64,000 nt of DNA. Source: Nanobdellota archaeon. Its GTDB lineage: Archaea > Nanobdellota > Nanobdellia > Pacearchaeales > GW2011-AR1. The translations under genes were made by a program, and so were the position numbers. Shown piece by piece: positions 39,217-48,386 of the stretch; the first letter of the stretch is position 1, and each line of letters starts with the position of its first letter. The notes under the pieces are model-generated. The model was not told where the DNA came from, ran no database searches, and worked only from the letters and a program-made list of their open reading frames with translations. The stretch covers positions 17,944 to 81,943 of the forward strand of contig JAUSIK010000016.1 in the NCBI GenBank assembly GCA_030648155.1, read 5' to 3'.

Positions 39217-40494
39217 ATGGCAAAAGAAAAACCAGTAATTAACGTCGCATTCGTTGGGCATGTAGACCACGGAAAATCTACAACTATAGGCCACCTTATG
39301 TTCCAATCAGGAAAGCTTCCACAGCAAGAACTTGATAAGTTAAAAGCTGAAGCTGTTAAGCATGGAAAAGTAGGTTTTGAATTCGCATATTATATGGATA
39401 AATTTAAAGAAGAGAGAGAAAGAGGAGTTACAATCGATCTATCTTACGAAAAATTACCAACTAATAAATTCGATGTTACAATAATTGATGCTCCTGGACA
39501 CAGAGACTTTGTAAAGAATATGATCACCGGTGCATCTCAAGCTGATGCTGCTTTTTTAACAGTTGCTGCTAAAGAAGGAGTCCAACCACAAACTAAAGAG
39601 CATGTTTGGCTTTTAAGAACAATGGGCGTTAGACAAATTGCCGTATTAGTTAATAAGATGGATACTGTAGAATATAAAGAAGAAGATTATAATAGAGTTA
39701 AAACTGATGTTTCTGTAATATTAAAGCAAGCCGGATATAAATTAGAAGAAGTTGCTTTCATTCCAATTTCTGGATTTAAGGGAGAAAATCTTGTTAAGAA
39801 ATCTGATAAATTACCTTGGTATAAAGGACCAACATTACTTGAACAATTAGATTTATTCAAGGCGCCTGATAAGCCAACTAACCTTCCATTAAGAATGCCA
39901 TTACAGGATGTTTATGAAATTACAGGTATTGGAGCAGTTCCAGTAGGAAAAATTGAAACTGGAATAATGAAGATTGGACAAAAAATAGTTGTTGTTCCTG
40001 GAAGAAGTGGAAAAGGAATTGATGGAGAAGTTAGAAGTATTGAAATGCATCATGAACAAATGACTACAGCAGAAGCTGGAGATAATGTTGGAGTTAACTT
40101 AAGAGGCCTTGGAAAGAAAGATATGGCTAGAGGAGATGTTGTATGCGACGCTGCTAGTCCAGCTCACGTTGTTGAAGAGTTTGTGGCTCAAATCGCAGTT
40201 ATTTCACACCCAACTGTTATTGCTAAAGGATATACTCCTGTTTTCCACGTTCACACAGCTCAAGTTCCATGCCAGTTCATTGAACTTATAGAAAAAACAA
40301 GTCCAGATGGGCAGAAAACTCCTAATCCGGATTTCTTAAAGAATGGAGATGTTGCTAAAGTAAGACTTAAGCCTATTGGAAATCTTGTTATAGAATCACA
40401 GGCAACAAACCCACATATGTCTGGATTTGCAATTAGAGATGCTGGAGCAACAGTTGCTGCTGGTGTTTGCATTGAAGTTAAGGCTAAAAAGTGA
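39217..40494 (+). CDS. tuf: Translation elongation factor EF-1 alpha
   Basis: [49 protein letters not shown]; start moved to ATG 39217. Confidence 0.96.
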   Translation: MAKEKPVINVAFVGHVDHGKSTTIGHLMFQSGKLPQQELDKLKAEAVKHGKVGFEFAYYMDKFKEERERGVTIDLSYEKLPTNKFDVTIIDAPGHRDFVKNMITGASQADAAFLTVAAKEGVQPQTKEHVWLLRTMGVRQIAVLVNKMDTVEYKEEDYNRVKTDVSVILKQAGYKLEEVAFIPISGFKGENLVKKSDKLPWYKGPTLLEQLDLFKAPDKPTNLPLRMPLQDVYEITGIGAVPVGKIETGIMKIGQKIVVVPGRSGKGIDGEVRSIEMHHEQMTTAEAGDNVGVNLRGLGKKDMARGDVVCDAASPAHVVEEFVAQIAVISHPTVIAKGYTPVFHVHTAQVPCQFIELIEKTSPDGQKTPNPDFLKNGDVAKVRLKPIGNLVIESQATNPHMSGFAIRDAGATVAAGVCIEVKAKK

Positions 40495-40637
40495 TTTTTT
40501 ACAATTAGATTTATTAATTGAATTTATTTTTATTTGTAATGATTTATTTAAATTTACAAGAAAAAGAAGAGGCTGAAAGATATATTCTATTAATCAAGTA
40601 TAGCAAATAATATAAATGAGGAATAATACAAAATTAT

Positions 40638-41192
40638 ATGCTTGTAAAAGAGAAAAACCGAAGAGAAATTGATGATAAGCTAAAGAGTTTGGGAAATTAT
40701 GTCAAGATTGATTATCTACTTAATTGCTTAAAACAGCCTATTGATTTCGATACAAAAAGATATGTTTTAGTTAAATTAGCTGAATTATATAAGGAGAAAA
40801 AAATGTTCTTAGAATCTGGAAAAATGATGCAAAATGCTGCCCCTATTAATACTACAAATAGGGCGATGATTAGTGATCATATATTTTCAGCTGAAATGTT
40901 TGTTAAGGCTGGAAATTTTAATTATGCAGATATTGCTTTTGAAAAGGCGTTAAGCTGTGCTGGAGATAATCAAAGATTTGAGATAAAACAAATTAAGATA
41001 GATATGTACAAAAGCCAGGCTGAAAATTACTTAAAGAATGATAAAAGAAATAATGCTGTCAACGCTTTTGAAAAATTGATAGAATTGAATTTAGCACCAA
41101 GTGAGAGAAAAGAAGTGCAGGATAAACTTTTGAGTTTATATGATAGGCTAGGGAAAATAAAGGAATATTATAATTTGAAGAAGGCAATGTAA
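40638..41192 (+). CDS. TPR-like helical repeat protein
   Basis: FVKAGNFNYADIAFEKALSCAG...NAVNAFEKLIELN. Confidence 0.55.
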   Translation: MLVKEKNRREIDDKLKSLGNYVKIDYLLNCLKQPIDFDTKRYVLVKLAELYKEKKMFLESGKMMQNAAPINTTNRAMISDHIFSAEMFVKAGNFNYADIAFEKALSCAGDNQRFEIKQIKIDMYKSQAENYLKNDKRNNAVNAFEKLIELNLAPSERKEVQDKLLSLYDRLGKIKEYYNLKKAM

Positions 41193-41193
41193 A

Positions 41194-41547
41194 ATGAGGA
41201 AAGAGATTTATCAGGGTGATGCTGTTGGATTTTATAGATATGAATCATTCAGAGATTTTATAAGTGGAAAAAGTGGAGAAATAATATTAGACTGTATTAA
41301 GAGCAACCATGCCAGTTATGGTTTCGCAATTTTTCATTTAAACTAGCAGGGAGTTAGTATTTATTATAGATTAAGTAACGGGGGTCATTGGAAACCAAAT
41401 ATTGCTACTGTTTTCGCATTTGGAGAAAGAGGATTGATTGAAGCAGAGAGACTTATCATTGACCAATATTCAGCAATTGAAAATAGGAAAAAAGAACTTG
41501 ATCTGGAAAGAAGTAAAATAGATTTAGAATTAAGAAGTCTTGGATAA
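41194..41547 (+). pseudogene. Reading frame interrupted by one in-frame TAG (41344-41346)
   Basis: MRKEIYQGDAVGFYRYES...FHLN*QGVSIYYRLSNGGHWKPNIATVFAFGERGLIEAERL...SLG; open on both sides of the TAG. Confidence 0.5.
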
Positions 41548-41580
41548 AAGTTTAACTAATCCAATTAAAAAGAATAAAAA

Positions 41581-41595
41581 GCCTCCAAGGGAGGC
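41581..41595. terminator. Perfect GC hairpin, candidate bidirectional terminator
   Basis: GCCTCC-AAG-GGAGGC flanked by A/T runs between convergent reading frames. Confidence 0.5.
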
Positions 41596-41602
41596 AAAAA
41601 TA

Positions 41603-41710
41603 TTAATCTTTTGTCGATTCTAGCCCATCGAAAAGCTCGTCATGATCTAAAAGATCTAAATCTTCGGCTTCCTCGAAAGGATCTGCTTTATCTACCTCTT
41701 TTCTATTCAT
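41603..41710 (-). CDS. Acidic 35-aa peptide (MNRKEVDKADPFEEAEDLDLLDHDELFDGLESTKD)
   Basis: Short ORF with upstream TATA-like ATTTATATA (minus strand) and a downstream hairpin; absent from the ORF track. Confidence 0.45.
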   Translation of the reverse strand: MNRKEVDKADPFEEAEDLDLLDHDELFDGLESTKD

Positions 41711-41907
41711 GTTAACTTTTTTATCTTAACCTGTAGAATATATAAATGTTATTGTCGTGGAACAATCGAAAAAAAACTGATAAGAAGGTTTTAATATTCT
41801 AAGTTGTATTTATTTTCTGACTTTTTTTGAAAAATTAATATAAATAATCTAATTTATCTTAATTATTTAGTAGTGACAATAATAAAGTTTAAATAGTCTT
41901 CTTTTCA

Positions 41908-42291
41908 ATGTTTTTTATGGGAAAAGATAATAAATTATTGGAAAAAATTGTGCTCATTTTAGAAGGGGCTGTGAAAAAAACAACGCTAGAAGATATAAGA
42001 TGCTCTCGAGAAAAGAAAACGCAGTATGAAAAGAATAGAAGAATTTATACAGAAATAGAAACGTATACTATTCCTCTTAATGTTAAAATTGAAAATGTAA
42101 ATGCAGAGGGTTTAAGACTACAGCTAGAAAAGAGCCACGTGAATGAAAAAGATTCAACGGGATACAGGAGCGATACTAGATATCTTATAAGGGTGCTTGG
42201 AGGAGAAATACTGGGGGAGCTTAATATACGAGAGGCTAAAGGTTACTTTTTAGAATTGAAAGAGAAACATAATAGCCGGGGAAAGTTTTAA
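41908..42291 (+). CDS. Hypothetical protein
   Basis: 127-aa ORF. Confidence 0.5.
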   Translation: MFFMGKDNKLLEKIVLILEGAVKKTTLEDIRCSREKKTQYEKNRRIYTEIETYTIPLNVKIENVNAEGLRLQLEKSHVNEKDSTGYRSDTRYLIRVLGGEILGELNIREAKGYFLELKEKHNSRGKF

Positions 42292-42433
42292 AAAGGTGCA
42301 ATTCATAGATTGTATATTAATTGGAAGAAGGAAGTAATATTATCTTTCACTTCATATTCACGTCCGTGTTGGACACGACTAAAACTTCTTCTGTTAAGTA
42401 GGGAAGTATTGAAAAGAATACTTTAAATAGAAA

Positions 42434-43603
42434 ATGGCAAAAATAAGCCCAGTATCAATAAAATATATGATTCATGCCTCGTTTAAGGCGGAAGGCCCAC
42501 TCGAAAGGCCCGATGTAATTGGAGCTATATTCGGGCAAACGGAAGGATTGCTTGGAAACGAGCTTGAAATGAGAGAATTACAAAAAGAAGGAAGAATAGG
42601 TAGAATAGAAGTAGATCTTGAAATAGTTGATGGAAAAAGCATTGGGGAAATTAATGTTCCTACTGCAATGGATAAGTCTGAAACTACATTAATTGCTGCT
42701 GCACTAGAAACGATAGATAGAATAGGGCCTACAGAGGCTGAAATTAAGATTGTTAAAATAGAGGACGTTAGAGGGAGTAAAAGAGACTTTATTATTGACA
42801 GAGCTAAACAACTTTTAGAAGGGCTTGACAGCGGGGGAGACTTAGGGGAAATGTCAAGAGCTTTGAAAGAAGAAAGCAGGGCTGCTAAGATTCAAGAGTA
42901 TGGGGGGGAGAAATTACCTGCGGGAGATTTAACAGGAAATGAAATTATTGTTGTTGAAGGAAGAGCTGATGTTATAAATTTACTCAAAAATAGAGTAAAT
43001 AATGTTATTGGAATGAATGGAACTAAACTTCCAGCTGAAATAGCTAGACTAGGGCAGGATAAAGAACTAACATTATTTATTGATGGAGACAGAGGAGGGA
43101 AATTAATAGCTAGAAATGTTATTAATAATGCTAAAATTGTTTATGTTGCAGTTGCTCCTGATGGAAAGGAAGTTGAAGAATTAGCTGGAAAAGAAATATT
43201 GATAGCATTAAGAAAAAAACTTCCTACTGACGAATTTTTAAGAAGGCTTAACAGCAGTGGAAATGGATATAACAGCTATGAGGCTGCTGAAGAGATAAAA
43301 GAAGAGCCCCCTAGTGTTGACGAGGACACTGCAAAGAAAAAAATAAGAGGATTGTATGAAGGAATTAGTGGAAGTAAATCTGCATTATTGGTTGACAACA
43401 ATTTTGATGTTATTAGGAAAGTTGGAAATAGAGAAGTACCAAAAAATATTGAATTATCTAAGAAGAGGGTATTTGCAATAGTATTAGACGGGACTGTTAC
43501 TGGAACTTTAATTAAGACTTGCGAGGACTTTGGAGTTACTTATTTGGGAGCTACTAATTTTGGAAATGTTAAAGATACAAGATTAAAATTAGTTAGTTTG
43601 TAA
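42434..43603 (+). CDS. dnaG: Archaeal DnaG primase (TOPRIM)
   Basis: SPVSIKYMIHASFKAEGPLERPDVIGAIFGQTEGLLG; TOPRIM NEIIVVEGRADVINLL...LFIDGDRGG. Confidence 0.95.
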   Translation: MAKISPVSIKYMIHASFKAEGPLERPDVIGAIFGQTEGLLGNELEMRELQKEGRIGRIEVDLEIVDGKSIGEINVPTAMDKSETTLIAAALETIDRIGPTEAEIKIVKIEDVRGSKRDFIIDRAKQLLEGLDSGGDLGEMSRALKEESRAAKIQEYGGEKLPAGDLTGNEIIVVEGRADVINLLKNRVNNVIGMNGTKLPAEIARLGQDKELTLFIDGDRGGKLIARNVINNAKIVYVAVAPDGKEVEELAGKEILIALRKKLPTDEFLRRLNSSGNGYNSYEAAEEIKEEPPSVDEDTAKKKIRGLYEGISGSKSALLVDNNFDVIRKVGNREVPKNIELSKKRVFAIVLDGTVTGTLIKTCEDFGVTYLGATNFGNVKDTRLKLVSL

Positions 43604-43626
43604 TTAATACAAATATTTATTAATTA

Positions 43627-44040
43627 TTGCATTTTGCAACAATTATGACTTTAATTGATCACCAAACAGGGAGAGACATCATTTCACCATACTTTTTAAT
43701 TGGAGAGGAAATAAACTTTGCAATAAATACTGAAACATTTAGAGAATGTCAAAATTGGCTTGTAATTGAAAAAAATGATCGTTCAAAACCCATAAGTGAT
43801 TTTGGAAGAGGATTGTTAGGGCTATTAAATACGGAAACAATACCCGTTTTTGCTGCCATCGGAGATTATAATGATTTTTCATATGGAGCCTATCAATCAG
43901 TAAGCGTTACAAAACCTATAAAATACTCAAAACTTATTGGAACAATTCCTATGGAAATTTTAAAAAGAGAAATACCAAAAGTGTATAATTCAATTATAGA
44001 ATATAGAGATTATCTTGAAATAGTAAGAACTCCCTTCTAA
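43627..44040 (+). CDS. Hypothetical protein
   Basis: 137-aa ORF. Confidence 0.45.
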   Translation: MHFATIMTLIDHQTGRDIISPYFLIGEEINFAINTETFRECQNWLVIEKNDRSKPISDFGRGLLGLLNTETIPVFAAIGDYNDFSYGAYQSVSVTKPIKYSKLIGTIPMEILKREIPKVYNSIIEYRDYLEIVRTPF

Positions 44041-44075
44041 TCTTAAATGAACTTATTTTTGATTCATTTAAAGAT

Positions 44076-44642
44076 CTAAACATCAATCGAGTCAATTACT
44101 TTGTCAACATCTTCTTGTGAGGATACTTTAATATTTAATCTTTCTGATAATTTGTTCAAAAGGGTTTTCATTCCTTTCTCATTTATTGTTCCGTCAGCAG
44201 ATGTTATTTGACCTTGTGGACCTGTTCTTTCGAAGACTAATTCATTGTTTTTTAGTTTCCATATTCCACCTATGGCTTCAACTTCATGAAAATCTTCTTT
44301 CTTTAAACCATTAAATGCCCCCATATATAAATCAGGATCATAACCTTCTATAGGCATTGCCCCTAGATTTTCATTTCCTATTTTAACCATCTCCTGAAAG
44401 AAATAATCTTCCAATGAAATAATTCTGACGAATGTTTTTCCATCGGGAGTTTTACACTGTTCTGGATATGTCTCAAGAACAGGATATCCTGCGAATACGC
44501 ATTCTTCAAAACTATTAATTTCTGGGGTTTGAGATTTAGGGGAGATGTTTAATGCTATAATTGAACCTAATAGTAAAAAGGCAATTACAGCAACTGAAAT
44601 AATTTTTATTTGGTTATTCATAAACTGTATAAATATAGGCAA
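44076..44642 (-). CDS. Membrane-anchored protein with a Cys-rich motif
   Basis: N-terminal TM and FEECVFAGYPVLETYPEQCKTPDGKTFV motif. Confidence 0.6.
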   Translation of the reverse strand: MPIFIQFMNNQIKIISVAVIAFLLLGSIIALNISPKSQTPEINSFEECVFAGYPVLETYPEQCKTPDGKTFVRIISLEDYFFQEMVKIGNENLGAMPIEGYDPDLYMGAFNGLKKEDFHEVEAIGGIWKLKNNELVFERTGPQGQITSADGTINEKGMKTLLNKLSERLNIKVSSQEDVDKVIDSIDV

Positions 44643-44772
44643 TATATAAACTCTTTTTTAGATTCAAGAAAGATTGAAGTATAGTGAAATACATAGATAA
44701 TTGGATAAGAATGCATGTCTTCCCCTAAATAGTTAAGGCACAAATGTTCAAAATTCAGTGTCCTTAACTATA

Positions 44773-45462
44773 TTAACTATTTAATTTTACATTGACAGAA
44801 GAAAATTTTCTCTTATTGAGTTTATCATATGCTTTTGAAATGGAGTTTATTACTTTGGAAAGGGGAGGATCTTCCACATTGTAATTTATTCCTACCGGCA
44901 TACTAATAAAAGAATCATGTCTTGAAGTTTTTCCATTATAATCTAAAGTTACTTCGCTTGGAATTTCAACAGACCAAAAAAATAGATCCCCATTCTCAAT
45001 TTCATTTACAAGTCTTGGTTCATACTTTAATTTTTCGCATATTGCATTGAAATGGTTGGTAAACGTTAAGCCTGAATTCCTAAATTCAAACTTAGCGACT
45101 TTTCTGGCATTGGCAGGCGCATCTTCTGGAAGACACATGTCCATGAATGGGCAATTGCTCCATCCTCTTTCTATATTTCCTTTAACATGAGGGTTCCAGA
45201 ATGAATATATTTCACTTAATGATGAATTAGGTGTTGTTTTAATAGGATTGTTTTCTCTATCATACTTTAACTCTGGATCCGAAACCACATTACTAATTCC
45301 ATAAAATGCATAAATTGGACTTTTTACTTTCTTTTTTCCGTTTAGATCGCCTTTGTTATTATAATTGTTAACGGATATTGTGATTAGTTTTTTTATATTT
45401 GTTAAGATTGGAGCATCCTGCAAAATTCTTTCAAGGACCTTATTCTTATCGAAGTTTTCCAT
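44773..45462 (-). CDS. Hypothetical protein
   Basis: 229-aa ORF. Confidence 0.5.
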   Translation of the reverse strand: MENFDKNKVLERILQDAPILTNIKKLITISVNNYNNKGDLNGKKKVKSPIYAFYGISNVVSDPELKYDRENNPIKTTPNSSLSEIYSFWNPHVKGNIERGWSNCPFMDMCLPEDAPANARKVAKFEFRNSGLTFTNHFNAICEKLKYEPRLVNEIENGDLFFWSVEIPSEVTLDYNGKTSRHDSFISMPVGINYNVEDPPLSKVINSISKAYDKLNKRKFSSVNVKLNS

Positions 45463-45604
45463 TACTATCTAATTTTTTATTATATATTTAAACTTAATTA
45501 TGATTGTAAAGTGGATGAATTTAACTATTAGCAACATGCCTGGAAGATGCTTAAGAAATAATTTTACTCGAAAAGAATAAAAAGCAAGATTATTATTTAT
45601 TTCT

Positions 45605-45898
45605 ATGACTATTACATCTAGAAAGAATTTTGTAAGCGGGCAACCTAGTATAGGGGTTGAAAGATTATGGGTGGGGCATATTGTATATAATATAAGGGAG
45701 ATGGGTATGGAAGAATATATTGAAGATTTTGATTTACAACATTGCAGAAATGAGATTAGGGAGGCAATTGATTATTGCAGAAAGGAGATGTGTGAGGGGA
45801 ACGTAATTAGGTATTGCCAATTTTGCAACAAAAATAAAGAATTACCAGGCGAAGATTTATGGAAGACTGCGGAAAAATTATATCGGAAAAATTTCTAA
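45605..45898 (+). CDS. Hypothetical protein
   Basis: 97-aa ORF. Confidence 0.45.
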   Translation: MTITSRKNFVSGQPSIGVERLWVGHIVYNIREMGMEEYIEDFDLQHCRNEIREAIDYCRKEMCEGNVIRYCQFCNKNKELPGEDLWKTAEKLYRKNF

Positions 45899-45917
45899 AT
45901 TGATTTTAAATAAGAAT

Positions 45918-46667
45918 TTAATTGCCGTAAATTTTTCTTAAGCCTGTTATATCTGCAGATTCTAAAGTTCTCTTCTCTATATCGCCTGTTCCAGAGTATC
46001 CAAACATTGTTACGCTAAGACAAGCTGAATTGTAAACATCTCCCATGCCCACTGTGTGGCCTAACTCATGAGTTCCTATATTATCTAGATCCATTAGACT
46101 TGGATCTATTGAAGCATCTCCCCATGTGTAAAGAGTATTGAATAATACATCTGCCTCTACTATTGCTCCTGTGTTTGAAACCCATAATGATGTAACTGCT
46201 ATTACATTATTATCCCCATAATTACCAAATCCTAATGTGTTTTTACTGTCTCTTACCCCTGGTTGAGTATTATAATCTACTTGGTATGAATTATTAAACA
46301 GTTCTTTAGATGTGGCATTATCCCACTTTTCAGCTGAACTAGATAAAGTTGATGTTATGAATGATTCTGAAAGAGATTGAGGATTAGCAGGGTTTATTAC
46401 ATAATTTACTGATAATGTTGGCCATTTAGCACCTATTAGAACATAACATGCAGTTTTAGGATTCTTACCAGGACCTGAAGGTCTAGCGTAATGAATAAAA
46501 TCATGCCTCTGTATATTCCAATCTTCATCTATTGCATTTGAATTACCTGGAGCTTGTGAATTTTCTTTTGCTATTTCATTTAAAGGAATAAGCATGGCAT
46601 TTGCTGTTACTGATAAAATTAATATCGAGGCCATTATAGCCAACATTGTGTTTGTTTTTGCGTTCAT
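45918..46667 (-). CDS. Secreted matrixin-like (M10) metalloprotease
   Basis: Signal peptide; IGTHELGHTVGMGDVYN zinc site and SVTMFGYSGTGDIEKRTLESADITGLRKIYG. Confidence 0.82.
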   Translation of the reverse strand: MNAKTNTMLAIMASILILSVTANAMLIPLNEIAKENSQAPGNSNAIDEDWNIQRHDFIHYARPSGPGKNPKTACYVLIGAKWPTLSVNYVINPANPQSLSESFITSTLSSSAEKWDNATSKELFNNSYQVDYNTQPGVRDSKNTLGFGNYGDNNVIAVTSLWVSNTGAIVEADVLFNTLYTWGDASIDPSLMDLDNIGTHELGHTVGMGDVYNSACLSVTMFGYSGTGDIEKRTLESADITGLRKIYGN

Positions 46668-46942
46668 GTTATTTCTAGTATTTGCGGGTATTTAAATCTT
46701 TCGTTTTGTAACTACTACTTAATAGTTCAGATGCCTAGGATTTTAGATAAATTGGTCTTTTAGGTGGAAAATGGTATGTTGGGAATGATTGTTAGTATTT
46801 TTATCAGGTAGAAGTTTTAATGGATTTATTTTGAAAAGTCGAGAAAAATACCAATTTAAGAGGTTTATTTTCTCGGTCACATTGCCATAGGCTCTGTTGA
46901 AAAAACGGAAATATTTATAAACAATTATAGAAGATCATAAAT

Positions 46943-47191
46943 ATGGATAATAAAAAATTAGAGAATGAGTTAGATGATACTTTAAAACAACCTGCTCATT
47001 TTTTAGCTCGTTGTGGGTCAACCAATGGAGAAGCTTATATGTGCGTTAATTGTGAAAAGTTTGATTGGGATAGAGATGGATGCTTTACAGAGTGGATGGA
47101 AAAATATGGTTTCAAACAGCAATCTGATGGATGTCCTGGATATCAGCCTCCAAAAAATGGAGAGTATATTATAGCATTATTTAATATTTAG
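46943..47191 (+). CDS. Hypothetical Cys-containing small protein
   Basis: 82 aa; ARCGSTNGEAYMCVNCEKFDWDRDGCF. Confidence 0.5.
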   Translation: MDNKKLENELDDTLKQPAHFLARCGSTNGEAYMCVNCEKFDWDRDGCFTEWMEKYGFKQQSDGCPGYQPPKNGEYIIALFNI

Positions 47192-47247
47192 AATTACTCC
47201 AAGTATTAACAAGTTAAATATTAAAAGTCCTTTAATTTCCTAGAATA

Positions 47248-48021
47248 ATGGGGATTAGATTTGGTCCTGCGGGACTTGGAAGCACAAAAGATGCGGAGAA
47301 AACCTTAGAGAAATATTCTAAATTAGGCTTAGAAGCATGCGAATTAGCATTCACCCATGGTGTTTATATTAAAAATAAGGAGGATGCTATTAGAATTGGA
47401 AAAAAGGCAAGGGATCTTGGAATAAGGTTAAGCATACACGCGCCTTATTTTGTAAACCTTAATTCCGCTGAAGAAAGTAAGAAGGAAGCAACTAAGAAAA
47501 GAATATTAGACTGCTGTGAAGTTGGAGAATGGCTAGGCGCAGAAATTGTAGTTTTTCATCCTGGATACTATAGTGAAGACAGAGAGGAGAGTTATAAGAA
47601 TATTAGAGATGGGATTATAGACATCATGAAAGAAATTGAGAGAAGAAAGTGGAATATTAAAATTGGGGCTGAAACAATGGGAAAAGTAAATGTGTTTGGG
47701 TCTATTGAAGAAATTTCAAGACTTGTAAATGAAACTGGATGTGGTTTCTGCATTGATTTTGCACATATCTTGGCTAGAGATAAAGTTGTAGATTATGAAA
47801 AAGTCAAGAAGATATTTCCGCAAAAGAACTGGCACGTTCATTTTTCCGGAATTGTTTATGGAGAAAAAGGAGAGAAACATCATAAGACTACTGAAAAAGA
47901 AGAATGGATAACTCTATTAAAAAATCTCCCTAAAGATAAAGATATAGTAATTATTAATGAATCGCCTACTTTAGTTGAAGATTCGGTTGAAGGATTGAAA
48001 TTATCTAAGAAGATTTATTAG
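47248..48021 (+). CDS. nfo: Endonuclease IV-like AP endonuclease
   Basis: RFGPAGLG, LSIHAPYFVNL, VVFHPGYY, IGAETMGK, CIDFAHILAR, WHVHFSG, IINESP. Confidence 0.9.
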   Translation: MGIRFGPAGLGSTKDAEKTLEKYSKLGLEACELAFTHGVYIKNKEDAIRIGKKARDLGIRLSIHAPYFVNLNSAEESKKEATKKRILDCCEVGEWLGAEIVVFHPGYYSEDREESYKNIRDGIIDIMKEIERRKWNIKIGAETMGKVNVFGSIEEISRLVNETGCGFCIDFAHILARDKVVDYEKVKKIFPQKNWHVHFSGIVYGEKGEKHHKTTEKEEWITLLKNLPKDKDIVIINESPTLVEDSVEGLKLSKKIY

Positions 48022-48235
48022 ATTGAAAAGTTTTTTCTTTTTGCTTATTGAATTTTGAATGCATTTTATCAATTTCGGCTAGTTTTAGTTTAGCCTTTTC
48101 TGGATTCATTCTACAGAGGCTTAGTATTTCTAGGATATGCTGAATTGCTTCATCATAGCTTTCTCTCTTATGGATTTTAAGCTTGTCCAACCGCTTCTTT
48201 GTATCTCTCTGCAATTTTATCGTCGTAATTTCCAC
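48005..48235 (-). CDS. Antitoxin-like RHH protein without an adjacent toxin
   Basis: MEITTIKLQRDTKKRLDKLKIHKRESYDEAIQHIL. Confidence 0.6.
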   Translation of the reverse strand: MEITTIKLQRDTKKRLDKLKIHKRESYDEAIQHILEILSLCRMNPEKAKLKLAEIDKMHSKFNKQKEKTFQSNKSS

Positions 48236-48386
48236 CTATTGGATACTTTGGTATACTTATTAAAGTTTTTGGTGTCTATGTTACTACTAAGAGTTATAAC
48301 TATTAAGGGATGGTAGTTTTGTTGTTACCGCAAAGTTTATAAAAGCCCTAGTTGTAGTAAGTTTAACTAAATTTAATACAAAAACC

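Noticed and set aside
41344-41346. TAG as pyrrolysine
   Set aside because: No pyl genes or methylamine methyltransferases here; TAG is used as a normal stop elsewhere in the window.
46841-46876. Imperfect inverted repeat CGAGAAAAATACC...GGTTTATTTTCTCG
   Set aside because: AT-rich and imperfect; no clear terminator or operator context, so not called.
46890-46906. GGCTCTGTTGAAAAAAC resembling an IS6-family terminal inverted repeat
   Set aside because: No partner repeat and no transposase nearby; a short match is likely chance.
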